Shown here one piece after another: positions 7,257 through 15,435 of a stretch of DNA of 18,961 nt (positions within the stretch are counted from its first letter, which is position 1; each line of letters opens with the position of its first letter). The DNA comes from an uncultured Candidatus Melainabacteria bacterium (GTDB lineage Bacteria; Cyanobacteriota; Vampirovibrionia; Gastranaerophilales; Gastranaerophilaceae): NCBI GenBank assembly GCA_934754855.1, contig CAKVJR010000021.1, positions 1 through 18,961 of the forward strand. The letters run 5' to 3'. Position numbers and translations under genes: made by a program. The notes under the pieces were generated by a model. It ran no database searches, was not told where the DNA came from, and saw only the letters and a program-made list of their open reading frames with translations.

Positions 7257-8714
7257 ATGAAAAATTTTGCGTATTTTATAATTTTTATAATAATATTCAT
7301 TTTTTCAAACACCTCAAATGCAGGAGAATTAAGCATTTGGGACTACAAAAGGGACGATTTTATCGAAGAAAGTCTGCTCGGCAAAAATCCTCTTTTTGAA
7401 AAACAAAGACAGGAAAAAATTGATAAAGAACTTGAAGAACTTTTAAAAATAAAATTGGTTCCCGTAACCCTCGAAGAATGTCTGAAAGTCGCCGTTGACA
7501 ACAATTTTCGGATAAAAGAGAAAACTCATACCGAAAAAAGTTACAAATGGCTAGAAAGAAACGCCTACGCAAAGTTTCTGCCCGATTTTAAATACTATTT
7601 CAGCATTCAACATTTGCAAGGTACATTCTTGGTCGGCAACATTATCCCGACCCACGTTGACGAAACGCCTATCCAAAGTTACATCTTGGTAAATTGGAAC
7701 GTTTTTAATCGTGGCAAAACGTTTTTTGACGTAAAAGAACAAAGAAATCTCCATAAATCCGCAAAACTTTTAAAGGATTTTACAAGAGAAGAAATTATTT
7801 TAAACACCGCAACAAATTACTATCAACTTCTCAGAAACAAAGTCGAGGTTGATATTTACAAAACGAACTTAATCGACAGAAAAGCCCAATATGACTTGAC
7901 AAAAGCAAGATACACCGTCGGCGTCGGAACAAAATTCGACGTTTATCGTGCGGAAGCCGAACTCGCAAAAGCAAAACAACAATACATCACCGCATTCAAT
8001 ACGATAAGAATTTCTCAAGCGAAATTGGCAAACATAATGGGCATAGACATTTTAATCCCAATATACCCCGCCGATAATATGGTTGTCGAAAAATCACTCC
8101 TCGACTGCCCCGTCGAAAATCTCGTCGAATACGCCAAAAGTTCAAGAAAAGATTTAGAGTCCGAAAGAAAGCGGATTGAAGCCTTGAAAGCCGCAAGAAC
8201 AGGACTTTATACCGAATTTATCCCTGACATAAACATAAATTATGCCTACGCAAGTTACGGAACGGCAAGAGCAGGTTTATATCCGAGTAATGCCCTCACC
8301 TTGAGCGTTTCCGCCCCTTTGGGAAAAAATTTGGGAGCAGGAACAATAACCCAAGTTAAAGCCGAAACGGAAAACATAAAAGCGGCACAAATGGCTCTAA
8401 TTCAGAAAACACGGGACATTGAAGAATCCGTAATTACATCAAATCAAAATTCACTTTCCGCAAAAGAACGGGTCGAAGCGTCAAAAACAGAGGTTTTTGC
8501 CTCGGGAAAAAGTTTGGAAAGTTCAATAAAATTAATGAATGCAGGCGTTTCAACATTTCTTGACGTAATTCAGGCTCAAGGCTTAAAAGTCAACTCCCAA
8601 GTCGGTCTTGCCGAAAATATCACCGACTACAATATTGCTCAAGTTCAACTTTTGTTCGACTCGGGAATAATCAGTATTGACAACGTTTTGAACGGTTATC
8701 AGCAAACGCCCTGA
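7257..8714 (+). CDS. TolC-family outer membrane channel protein
   Basis: Outer-membrane efflux proteins of this family trimerise into a beta-barrel plus a periplasmic alpha tunnel that serves type I secretion or RND-type pumps. Residues 1-22 form a signal peptide: MKN, a run of Ile/Phe, then cleavage after SNA. The mature 463-residue protein shows the two OEP halves, with long amphipathic helices rich in Ala, Lys, Glu and Gln (about 180-260 and 370-460). The family-typical YTVGVGTKFDV occurs in the first half, and AGVSTFLDVIQAQ matches it in the second. No pump or membrane-fusion partner is encoded beside it, so it may serve pumps made elsewhere. Its presence is direct evidence for an outer membrane. 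The 3' end overlaps the convergent gene by 16 nt. A lipoprotein-type OprM relative is unlikely, since the signal peptide lacks a lipobox Cys. Confidence 0.9.
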   Translation: MKNFAYFIIFIIIFIFSNTSNAGELSIWDYKRDDFIEESLLGKNPLFEKQRQEKIDKELEELLKIKLVPVTLEECLKVAVDNNFRIKEKTHTEKSYKWLERNAYAKFLPDFKYYFSIQHLQGTFLVGNIIPTHVDETPIQSYILVNWNVFNRGKTFFDVKEQRNLHKSAKLLKDFTREEIILNTATNYYQLLRNKVEVDIYKTNLIDRKAQYDLTKARYTVGVGTKFDVYRAEAELAKAKQQYITAFNTIRISQAKLANIMGIDILIPIYPADNMVVEKSLLDCPVENLVEYAKSSRKDLESERKRIEALKAARTGLYTEFIPDININYAYASYGTARAGLYPSNALTLSVSAPLGKNLGAGTITQVKAETENIKAAQMALIQKTRDIEESVITSNQNSLSAKERVEASKTEVFASGKSLESSIKLMNAGVSTFLDVIQAQGLKVNSQVGLAENITDYNIAQVQLLFDSGIISIDNVLNGYQQTP

Positions 8715-9355
8715 CGGAAACCGATTACGTCCAAGTCGTGAAATTCAAACAATTTTTTGCATCTTTTATCTTCAATATCTTTTGCAAAAGAATATGCGGT
8801 ATATGCACCCAAAACCGCCTCTAATTCAGCAACGGGGAGCATATTCGAGGGTAAATTTTCAAGATGCAATTTATATTTCAAGCCAGTTTGCAAAGCCTTA
8901 CAATCGGCGGGGCTTCTGTCCAAAAACGCCTCGTTGCAACCGAAAGCAAGTTTTGCATTATGAATATCAAATCTAAAAATAGAATAACCTTCGTCTTTTA
9001 AATTTTTGAACAAATCTGTTCCTTTTTTAGAAAATCTGTCCGCCCAATAATCACGATTTGCAAGGTGAGAGTTGAGATTTACGGGGTGATAAATTCTTGA
9101 TAAATATTTCCATCGACTGCTAATCATAACCTCATTTTTTGCCATAGAAACAGCAATCATAGCATTTTTAGCCCCCTGAAAATTTTTCAGAAAATAATCA
9201 ACATCATGCAAAGTGTATAATTTGTCCATTAAAAGCAAATTAAGTTCATCATCTAAAATTGCAACCGCTGATTCGTTCGACGAAATTGACGAAAAAGAAA
9301 TTCCGACAAACGTCTTTTTGTCCCGAAATTCGGGTTTTGTAGTGTATTTTTTCAT
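8699..9355 (-). CDS. Hypothetical protein, possible RNase H-like (DUF429-like) relative lacking catalytic acids
   Basis: I do not recognise this 218-residue soluble protein with confidence. The order of elements resembles DUF429 predicted RNase H-like nucleases. A first strand with Gly-Ile (FVGIS, 16-20) is followed by a hairpin (AVAILDDELNLLLMDKL) and a strand AMIAVSM (65-71). There is then a basic/aromatic segment, a helix, and a 'GYSIFRF' strand (123-129). A helix with ELEAVLGAYTAYSFAKD (177-193) follows, like the DAxxAAxTA end of that family. However, the expected acid in the first strand is Ser20 (GIS instead of GID) and the second is Ser70, so nuclease activity is doubtful. E177 and E179 remain. 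There is no signal peptide or membrane helix. It is convergent with tolC (16-nt overlap) and transcribed alone. ATG at 9355 has only a weak AAAAGAAA upstream. Confidence 0.6.
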   Translation of the reverse strand: MKKYTTKPEFRDKKTFVGISFSSISSNESAVAILDDELNLLLMDKLYTLHDVDYFLKNFQGAKNAMIAVSMAKNEVMISSRWKYLSRIYHPVNLNSHLANRDYWADRFSKKGTDLFKNLKDEGYSIFRFDIHNAKLAFGCNEAFLDRSPADCKALQTGLKYKLHLENLPSNMLPVAELEAVLGAYTAYSFAKDIEDKRCKKLFEFHDLDVIGFRQGVC

Positions 9356-9445
9356 AAATATTTTTCTTTTTAAAACTTTTTTATTTTCAAAATTTTAAAA
9401 TTTACAGAAATGTTTTGTAACAACCGTAATTAAAATTTCGATTTA

Positions 9446-9454
9446 TGCTAAAAT
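9446..9454 (+). promoter_or_regulatory. Candidate extended -10 promoter of the heptose-kinase operon
   Basis: TGCTAAAAT matches an extended -10, with TGn directly before the hexamer TAAAAT (9449-9454). It would start transcription near 9461, about 25 nt before the TTG start. The -35 position (GTAATT, 9426-9431, 17-nt spacer) is poor, as is common with extended -10 promoters. It lies in the 130-nt gap 9356-9485 between divergent genes. The rest of that gap is AT-rich with no other clear structure. Confidence 0.45.
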
Positions 9455-9474
9455 TATAACATAAAAAAATAAAT

Positions 9475-9479
9475 GGAGA
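9475..9479 (+). promoter_or_regulatory. Ribosome binding site favouring a TTG start
   Basis: GGAGA lies 6 nt before TTG at 9486, a good spacing, and 36 nt before the ATG at 9516. It therefore argues that translation of the heptose-kinase gene begins at the TTG. Confidence 0.55.
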
Positions 9480-9485
9480 ACATAA

Positions 9486-10517
9486 TTGTTTTTAGCAGAT
9501 AAAGAAGTCCTGAAAATGGACATAACGAAATTGAAAAGACCCAAAATTCTTGTAATCGGTGACGTTGCGATTGACGAAATGATTTACGGGAATACGGAAA
9601 GAATTTCAAGAGAGGCACCTGTGTTGATTTTGCGGCACACGCAAACGAAAATCATTTTGGGTGCTGCATCAAACGCCGCTCACAATATTTCTTCACTCAA
9701 CGGCGGCAAAGTTTCAATCATCGGAACTTACGGCGACGATTATTACGGAAAAGTTTTGCTTGAAGCCTTTGAAAAAGCGAAAGTTGACACTTCCTACATG
9801 ATAAAAGCCCCCGAAAGACCGACCACGGTTAAAACAAGAATTTCAGGCTCCTGCTCGCAATCCGTCACTCAGCAAATCGTCAGAATTGACCGAGAAACGA
9901 AAGAATGGCTTGCAAAAGAAACAGAAGACAAGGTCTGCGAAACAATTGAAAAAGCAATCCCCAATTTTGATGCGGTAATTTTATCCGACTATCAACTCGG
10001 AACTTTGACGGACAGAGTAATCAAAACGACAGTCGAAGTCGCAAAAAAACACGGCAAAATTGTTGTTGCAGATGTTCAAAAAGATATGTATCGCTACAAA
10101 GGCGTTACCGCAATGACTCCGAACCAACCCGACACGGAAAAATTTGTCGGATTTTTCATCAAGGACGAAGAAACTTTGAAAAAAGCAGGCAAAAAGTTGC
10201 TTGATTCAACAAATTCTGACCTTATGCTCGTTACCCGTGGCGGTGACGGAATGGCAGTTTTTGAAAGAGATAAAGAATATTCGCCGATTCCTGTTTTCAA
10301 CAAAACGGATGTTTTCGATGTAACAGGGGCAGGAGATACTGTTGTAGCAACGTTTACGCTCGGTTTAGCAGCAGGATTGTCACCCAAGCATGCCGCTATA
10401 ATCGGCAACCTTGCAGCAAGTATCGTAATCCGCTCTTTCGGTTGTGCCACAACGAATATCAAGGAACTCATCAAAACTGCGGATAAAATTAATTTTGAAA
10501 AATTCAGAGGAAAATAA
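9486..10517 (+). CDS. rfaE1: D-glycero-beta-D-manno-heptose-7-phosphate kinase (RfaE1/HldA-type, PfkB family)
   Basis: A PfkB/ribokinase-family sugar kinase predicted to phosphorylate heptose 7-phosphate at C1 in ADP-heptose synthesis for LPS core or other surface heptose. The N-terminal signature ERISREAPVLIL follows VIGDVAIDE, as in HldE kinase domains. It carries glycine-rich segments (LGAASNAAHN), a SDYQLGTLT active-site segment and the C-terminal anion-hole/catalytic motif GAGDT with base D284 (TTG numbering). At 343 residues it is the kinase alone. The nucleotidyltransferase domain fused in E. coli HldE is absent, so HldC must be encoded elsewhere. Start: TTG 9486 is preceded by GGAGA at the right distance. 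ATG 9516 gives a 333-residue protein that still includes the whole domain. It is followed after 2 nt by the DUF4330-like gene, clearly one operon. Other PfkB sugars are possible, but the REAPV signature is specific to this group as far as I know. Confidence 0.88.
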   Translation: MFLADKEVLKMDITKLKRPKILVIGDVAIDEMIYGNTERISREAPVLILRHTQTKIILGAASNAAHNISSLNGGKVSIIGTYGDDYYGKVLLEAFEKAKVDTSYMIKAPERPTTVKTRISGSCSQSVTQQIVRIDRETKEWLAKETEDKVCETIEKAIPNFDAVILSDYQLGTLTDRVIKTTVEVAKKHGKIVVADVQKDMYRYKGVTAMTPNQPDTEKFVGFFIKDEETLKKAGKKLLDSTNSDLMLVTRGGDGMAVFERDKEYSPIPVFNKTDVFDVTGAGDTVVATFTLGLAAGLSPKHAAIIGNLAASIVIRSFGCATTNIKELIKTADKINFEKFRGK

Positions 10518-10519
10518 AA

Positions 10520-11140
10520 ATGAAAATTTGTGAAACATGTGAAAAAATAAAAAACGCACTCGGACTTGGAAAATGCCCTTGCTGCAAGAATTTGAAACCC
10601 GCTGATTGGGCAATAATTGCAGGGGTTGTAATCATAATTGCCATAGCAGTTGCAGTATTTACGGGTGCAAATAAATTCATCTCGAAATCTCCCGTATTGG
10701 AAGAAAAAGATATCCAATTCTCGGTATTTTTCAGAGGAATTACAATAACTGACACAAATTCACCGTTTGTGCCGAATGAAGACACTTTTATCACAATCAG
10801 AAACGTCCCCTACACAAAATTGAAAATCACGGACGTACAATTTGACAGAAGAAAAATGCTTATCGAAACTTCAGCAGGCAAATATCTCCCCGTTGATGAT
10901 ATTTCACAACCCGCAGTTTTCGACTTCGTCGTAACAGTTCAAGATAAAGCGAAAATCACGGACGACGGAGCAGTTGTCGGCGGAAACAAAGTAAAAATGG
11001 GCATTCCTGTTATTTTGGAAGGCAAAAATTACAAATTCACAGGCGTTGTTTCAAACATTCAATATGTTGAACAACCCCAACAAACACAAGAAAATCAAGA
11101 ACAAGTTGAACAAAAACAACCTGTAAACGACAAAAAATAA
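10520..11140 (+). CDS. DUF4330-like membrane-anchored protein with N-terminal CxxC pairs
   Basis: Function unknown. The 206-residue protein begins with a cysteine cluster (C4, C7, C19, C21, C22; two CxxC pairs 11 residues apart) resembling a small zinc ribbon. One hydrophobic helix follows at about 30-50 (AIIAGVVIIIAIAVAVFTG). The rest is extracytoplasmic and beta-rich (60-185), ending in GNKVKMGIPVILEGKNY. The tail (about 186-206) is Gln/Glu/Lys-rich and probably disordered. The glycine/strand pattern with a single N-terminal helix resembles DUF4330, which I recall mostly from cyanobacteria and Firmicutes. This assignment is from memory and moderate. AGAGGAAA (10506-10513) is an excellent ribosome site for ATG 10520. 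It sits between heptose kinase (2 nt) and the IctB/ligase gene (12 nt), pointing to a role in surface glycan assembly, by inference only. Confidence 0.65.
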   Translation: MKICETCEKIKNALGLGKCPCCKNLKPADWAIIAGVVIIIAIAVAVFTGANKFISKSPVLEEKDIQFSVFFRGITITDTNSPFVPNEDTFITIRNVPYTKLKITDVQFDRRKMLIETSAGKYLPVDDISQPAVFDFVVTVQDKAKITDDGAVVGGNKVKMGIPVILEGKNYKFTGVVSNIQYVEQPQQTQENQEQVEQKQPVNDKK

Positions 11141-11152
11141 TCGGACAAAAAT

Positions 11153-12532
11153 ATGTATATCGGAAGCAGAATAGTTGAATTTTTTGATAAAATTTTGGCA
11201 AAAATCCAAGAAAAAACTGAATTTTTGACAAATAATTCCGCTATTTTGAAAAATATGGACGTATTTTTGTTCATAATGATTTGCCTGTCGGCGGTTTGCT
11301 CAATTTTTATGAGCAACAATTTTGTCGCACCGCTTCTTTGTATCGTGGCAGTATTATTCGGTTTGACAATGATTTTGGACAAAAATTACAGATTAAAAAT
11401 TGAAAAAAGTTCGCTTTTCTTAATTTTGTATTTTGTATTGGCAATTGCAAGCACAATCAACTCAACAATGCCCCACCAAAGCCTTACGGGCTTATCCAAA
11501 ACAATTTTGTATCTGCTTTATTTTTGGGCAACATTGCAATATTTGAGAGTTCACAAGGACAAAATACCTTGTTTTGCTTTAATCATAGGGGCTTGCGTAA
11601 GTTTTGAAATCGTTATTGCGTTCATTCAAAATTATCTTGATGTATTGAGTGCCGCAACTTGGCAAGACACGGCGAGATTGAACCCCGAGTTGGTTTTGAC
11701 AAGAGTTTACGGAACGCTCAAACCCTCTAATCCGAACCTTTTTGGCGGATATTTGATTGCTGCTGTGCCGTTTTTGTGGCTTTATACGGCTCTCAATTTT
11801 GTCGAAAAACATCACAAAAGATTTTTAATTTCTCTGATTTTTTCAATTTTGGCAATTCCCGCAGTCTTTATGACAGGCTGTCGTGGTGCATATATTGCCC
11901 TGTTTTTCATGATAATCACAATGCTTGTTGCGACATATAATATTTGCAAATTCCATTATCCGAAGGTTTATGATTTTGTAAAAAAATATCTCCATATCAT
12001 AATGATAGCGGGCATTTCTGCTTGTTGTGCAATAATGGTTTGCGTACCTAAAATTTCACACAGAATTTTGTCGATTTTCGCAATGAGAAATGACAGTTCA
12101 ACTTCATTCAGAATGAATGTTTACCATTCGGCTTGGCAAATGTTCCAAGACAATGTTCTTCTCGGAATAGGTTGCGGTAACAAGGTTTTCAGAGAAGTTT
12201 ACGGTTTGTACATGCTCTCAGGATTTGATGCTTTAAGTGCATATTCAATTTACCTCGAAACAGCCGTAGAAAGCGGAATTTTCGCATTAATATTCTATTT
12301 GCTTTTCATTTTCTTCCTGATAAAAGACGGCTTGGTTGCATTTTTCAGCAATTGCGATATAAAAAAGAAATTGTACTTAACGGCAGGAATCACAGGCATA
12401 ATCGGCGTATTAAGCCACGGATTTGTAGATACGGTTTATTTCAGACCACAAATTCAGTTAATTTTCTGGATTACGGTTGCCATTGTTATGGTTTGTTCAG
12501 ATTTTCAAAAATCAGAATTTGAAGTAAAATAA
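11153..12532 (+). CDS. IctB / O-antigen ligase (Wzy_C) family polytopic membrane protein
   Basis: The 459-residue protein has about eleven or twelve hydrophobic helices. Members ligate or polymerise undecaprenyl-linked glycans. The cyanobacterial IctB branch was named a bicarbonate transporter, a disputed role. Family landmarks are NPNLFGGYL before a helix, TGCRGAYIALF with the conserved Arg at 244, and a periplasmic loop with FRMNVYHSAWQMFQDN. The stretch after it (SGFDALSAYSIYLETAVESG) resembles the IctB form 'TALSAYS-x-xLE' and lacks the His-Asn pair seen there in classical O-antigen ligases. The encoded neighbours, heptose kinase and the DUF4330-like protein upstream, favour a glycan role over inorganic carbon uptake, especially as no photosynthesis or carboxysome gene is near. 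ATG 11153 has a weak ribosome site; the N-terminal ~35 residues are soluble and amphipathic. Confidence 0.82.
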   Translation: MYIGSRIVEFFDKILAKIQEKTEFLTNNSAILKNMDVFLFIMICLSAVCSIFMSNNFVAPLLCIVAVLFGLTMILDKNYRLKIEKSSLFLILYFVLAIASTINSTMPHQSLTGLSKTILYLLYFWATLQYLRVHKDKIPCFALIIGACVSFEIVIAFIQNYLDVLSAATWQDTARLNPELVLTRVYGTLKPSNPNLFGGYLIAAVPFLWLYTALNFVEKHHKRFLISLIFSILAIPAVFMTGCRGAYIALFFMIITMLVATYNICKFHYPKVYDFVKKYLHIIMIAGISACCAIMVCVPKISHRILSIFAMRNDSSTSFRMNVYHSAWQMFQDNVLLGIGCGNKVFREVYGLYMLSGFDALSAYSIYLETAVESGIFALIFYLLFIFFLIKDGLVAFFSNCDIKKKLYLTAGITGIIGVLSHGFVDTVYFRPQIQLIFWITVAIVMVCSDFQKSEFEVK

Positions 12533-12557
12533 AAATAAAAAAAAAAGGAAATATATT

Positions 12558-13937
12558 ATGACAGAAAAACCCAAAAGACAAAGACCTCAAGAACAAGACC
12601 CCAACGTTAGAAGACATAACTTTGATGCGGTCGAAAGCAACTTGACGGCAGAACAGGTAAAAGCAGAAGTTGCAAGATGTTTGCACTGCAAAAACGCACG
12701 CTGCGTAAGCGGTTGCCCCGTTAACATCAACATTCCGGAATTTATTGCGGCATTAAAAGAAGATGAACTTGAAAAAGCAGGAGATATCATCAGAGAAACA
12801 AGTTTCTTGCCCTCAGTATGCGGTCGTGTTTGTCCGCAAGAAAGACAATGCGAAGGCAAGTGTGTTTTGGGTATCAAAGGCGAACCGATTGCAATCGGAG
12901 CGTTGGAAAGATATGTCGGCGACAATACAGATGCAAAAGCGGAAGTTGCGGCTGAAACAGGCAAAAAAGTTGCCATTATCGGCTCAGGTTGTGCGGGCAT
13001 AACAGCAGCAGCAGACCTCAGAAAAGCAGGTCACAAAGTTGTTGTATTTGAAGCATTGCACAAATTGGGCGGTGTTTTGAGATACGGTATTCCTCCGTTC
13101 AGACTTCCGAGAAAATTCCTCGACAGAGAAATTAACTCACTTAAAGCCTTGGGCGTTGAATTTAAAACAAACGTAGTTGCAGGAAAATCAGTCACAATCA
13201 AGCAATTGAAAGAAGACGGATTTGATGCAATTTTCATCTGCTCGGGTGCAGGCTTGCCAAAAATGCTTAACATCAAAGGCGAAAACCTCAACGGCGTTTA
13301 TTCCGCAAACGAATTTTTAACAAGAGTTAACCTTATGGGTGCTAACCTTGAAGAAAATCCGACTCCGTTAAAAACAGGCAAAAGAGCGATTATCGTCGGC
13401 GGCGGAAACGTTGCAATGGACGCAGCAAGAGTTGCAGTCAGAGTCGGTTTTGAATCAGTCAAAATCGTTTACAGACGTACGGAAGCAGAACTTCCCGCAA
13501 GACTTGAAGAAATCAGACACGCAAAAGAAGAAGGCGTTGTTTTCCAATTCTTGCACAATCCTGTTGAACTTATGGGTGAAGACGGCTTCGTTAAAACAGC
13601 AAAATTAGAAATTATGGAACTTGGCGAACCTGACGAATCAGGCAGAAGAAGCCCTGTTCCGACAGGAAAATTCGTTGAAGAAGAAGTTGACACCTTTATC
13701 GTTGCACTCGGAACGGGACCGAACCCGATTATCCAATCATCAGTCGTTGCAGACGGAATGGAATTGGATACGGACAGAAAAGGTTACATCGTAATCGATG
13801 CACTATCAGGCAAAACTTCAATTGACGGAGTTTATGCAGGCGGCGACGTTGCACCGACAGGCACTTCAAACGCAATCAACGCAATGGGTGCAGGCAAACG
13901 TGCAGCAGCAGCAATTAACGAATATCTTAAAGGTTAA
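12558..13937 (+). CDS. gltA: GltD/GltA-type FAD and Fe-S oxidoreductase (NADPH-dependent glutamate synthase small-subunit family)
   Basis: Members pass electrons from NAD(P)H through FAD to Fe-S clusters: the GltBD beta subunit, homotetrameric GltA, or NfnB. The 459-residue protein opens with eight cysteines in two sets, C41/C44/C49/C53 and C88/C92/C98/C102, able to hold two [4Fe-4S] clusters. The FAD-binding GSGCAG lies at 142-147, and a second Rossmann motif, VGGGNVAMDAAR, with YRRTEAELPAR marks the NADPH site. GGDVAPTGTSNAINAMGAGK near the end closes the FAD fold. Length matches stand-alone GltA-like proteins. No GltB or NfnA is encoded beside it, so the physiological partner is unknown. 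AAGGAAA is a good ribosome site for ATG 12558. It lies 25 nt after the IctB-like gene, possibly sharing its transcript, and is followed by a hairpin terminator. Confidence 0.92.
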   Translation: MTEKPKRQRPQEQDPNVRRHNFDAVESNLTAEQVKAEVARCLHCKNARCVSGCPVNINIPEFIAALKEDELEKAGDIIRETSFLPSVCGRVCPQERQCEGKCVLGIKGEPIAIGALERYVGDNTDAKAEVAAETGKKVAIIGSGCAGITAAADLRKAGHKVVVFEALHKLGGVLRYGIPPFRLPRKFLDREINSLKALGVEFKTNVVAGKSVTIKQLKEDGFDAIFICSGAGLPKMLNIKGENLNGVYSANEFLTRVNLMGANLEENPTPLKTGKRAIIVGGGNVAMDAARVAVRVGFESVKIVYRRTEAELPARLEEIRHAKEEGVVFQFLHNPVELMGEDGFVKTAKLEIMELGEPDESGRRSPVPTGKFVEEEVDTFIVALGTGPNPIIQSSVVADGMELDTDRKGYIVIDALSGKTSIDGVYAGGDVAPTGTSNAINAMGAGKRAAAAINEYLKG

Positions 13938-13955
13938 TAATTTCAAAAAGCATCT

Positions 13956-13988
13956 GAAAAGCGGTCAATGCGGCCGCTTTTCGGTTTT
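13956..13988 (+). terminator. Intrinsic terminator after the GltA-like gene
   Basis: A 9-bp perfect stem, GAAAAGCGG (13956-13964) with CCGCTTTTC (13974-13982), closes a 9-nt loop, followed by GGTTTT. The T run is short, so termination may be partial. The hairpin ends just before the ribosome site of the CstA gene. Confidence 0.65.
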
Positions 13989-14001
13989 GTAAGGATTTCA
14001 G

Positions 14002-15423
14002 ATGAGTTTGTTTATTTTATCAGTAATTTTACTGATTTTGGGATATGTAATTTACGGAGCGATTGTTGAAAAAGTTTTCGGTGCCGATAACAACAGAAAA
14101 ACGCCTGCAATCAGGTATGCCGACGGCGTCGATTTTGTCAAAATGCCCATTTGGAAAATTTTTCTTATCCAATTTTTGAATATTGCAGGGCTTGGTCCTG
14201 TTTTCGGGGCAGTTTTGGGTGCGGCATACGGACCTGCTTGTTTCCTTTGGATTGTTTTAGGCTCAATTTTTGCAGGCGGTGTCCACGATTATTTGACGGG
14301 CATGCTCTCCGTCCGATACAAAGGCAAAACGATGGATTATTTTATCGGAAAAATTCTCTCTAAACATGCAAAGTATTTTTTCGTTTTCTTTTTAGTATTA
14401 ATTTTGGTTTTAGTCGGTGCAGTTTTTGCGATAAATCCCGCAAAAATGCTCGCTTTAATTTTCAAAATACCCGTAATTTACTTTGTCGTCTTGATTTTCG
14501 GATATTATTTTTTGACGACAGTATTACCTGTTGATAAAATAATCGGACGGTTTTATCCGTTTTTTGCATTGTTATTATTGGTTGTTACGGTGTCCTTGCT
14601 CGTAAGTCTTTTCAGGCTCGATGCCGAATGGTTCCCGATTACGTTGACAAATTTGCACCCGAAAAATGCTCCGATTTTCCCGCTAATGTTCATCACGATT
14701 GCTTGCGGTGCTTTAAGCGGATTTCACGCAACGCAATCGCCGATTATGGCAAGATGTTTGCCGAACGAAAAAAGCGGTCGTTTGATTTTTTACGGTTCAA
14801 TGATTTTAGAAGGGTTGGTTGCTTTGATTTGGGCATCTTTGGCAATGGCATTTTATCCTGATCAAACGGCTCTCGGGAATGTTCTTTTTGACCCTGCAAA
14901 AGGTCAAGGTGCAGTCATAGCAGAACTTTCAAACGGTTTAATCGGAAAAGTCGGAAGCGTATTTGCGATTTTATCGGTCGTCGTCCTTTCAATAACGTCG
15001 GGCGATACGGCATTTCGCTCCGCAAGATTAACGCTTGCCGAGGCAATCCATTTTGACCAAAAGAAAACAGGAAAAAGATTTTTGTTAAGTGCAGCCGTAT
15101 TGCTTGCAGGCATTGCGTTTACGATGTTTGACATAACAACATTATGGTATTATTTCGGTTGGGCAAATCAAACTTTTGCAATGTTTTCTCTTTGGGCAGT
15201 AAGTCTTTATCTCAAGAAAAAACAGCGGTGTTATTGGGTTTCACTCACTCCTGCAATATTTATGACCGCAGTTTGTGCAACATACATTTTGAGTGACAAA
15301 AACAGTTTTGCACTCAACTTAAACACTGCAAAAATCATTGCAATAATCGTAACGGCAATCGTAACTTCGATTTTCTTCCTGAAAAAATATCCGAAAAGAA
15401 ACAAAACGCAAGAGCGTGCATAG
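14002..15423 (+). CDS. cstA: CstA-family carbon starvation transporter
   Basis: Inner-membrane transporter of the CstA/BtsT family, reported to take up pyruvate and possibly peptides under nutrient limitation. It has 473 residues with about twelve hydrophobic helices. Family segments in order are NIAGLGPVFGAVLGAAYGP (near 56-74), FAGGVHDYLTGMLSVRYKGK, a CGALSGFHATQSPIMARC loop, and SITSGDTAFRSARL. It is shorter than E. coli CstA (~700) because the long C-terminal part is missing, a form I recall from several anaerobes. AAGGAT (13991-13996) is a ribosome site 5 nt before ATG 14002. A weak terminator hairpin lies directly upstream and no own promoter is obvious, so partial read-through from the GltA-like gene is likely. 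A histidine kinase gene follows 47 nt later with its own promoter. Confidence 0.92.
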   Translation: MSLFILSVILLILGYVIYGAIVEKVFGADNNRKTPAIRYADGVDFVKMPIWKIFLIQFLNIAGLGPVFGAVLGAAYGPACFLWIVLGSIFAGGVHDYLTGMLSVRYKGKTMDYFIGKILSKHAKYFFVFFLVLILVLVGAVFAINPAKMLALIFKIPVIYFVVLIFGYYFLTTVLPVDKIIGRFYPFFALLLLVVTVSLLVSLFRLDAEWFPITLTNLHPKNAPIFPLMFITIACGALSGFHATQSPIMARCLPNEKSGRLIFYGSMILEGLVALIWASLAMAFYPDQTALGNVLFDPAKGQGAVIAELSNGLIGKVGSVFAILSVVVLSITSGDTAFRSARLTLAEAIHFDQKKTGKRFLLSAAVLLAGIAFTMFDITTLWYYFGWANQTFAMFSLWAVSLYLKKKQRCYWVSLTPAIFMTAVCATYILSDKNSFALNLNTAKIIAIIVTAIVTSIFFLKKYPKRNKTQERA

Positions 15424-15435
15424 TTTTCGGGCATG

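Noticed and set aside
10094..10717. Long minus-strand frame (207 codons) opposite heptose kinase and the DUF4330-like gene
   Set aside because: Spans two well-supported plus-strand genes and has a Cys/Phe-rich, low-plausibility sequence; it is an antisense shadow.
12587..13000. Minus-strand frame opposite the Fe-S region of the GltA-like gene
   Set aside because: Antisense to eight conserved cysteines; no independent evidence.
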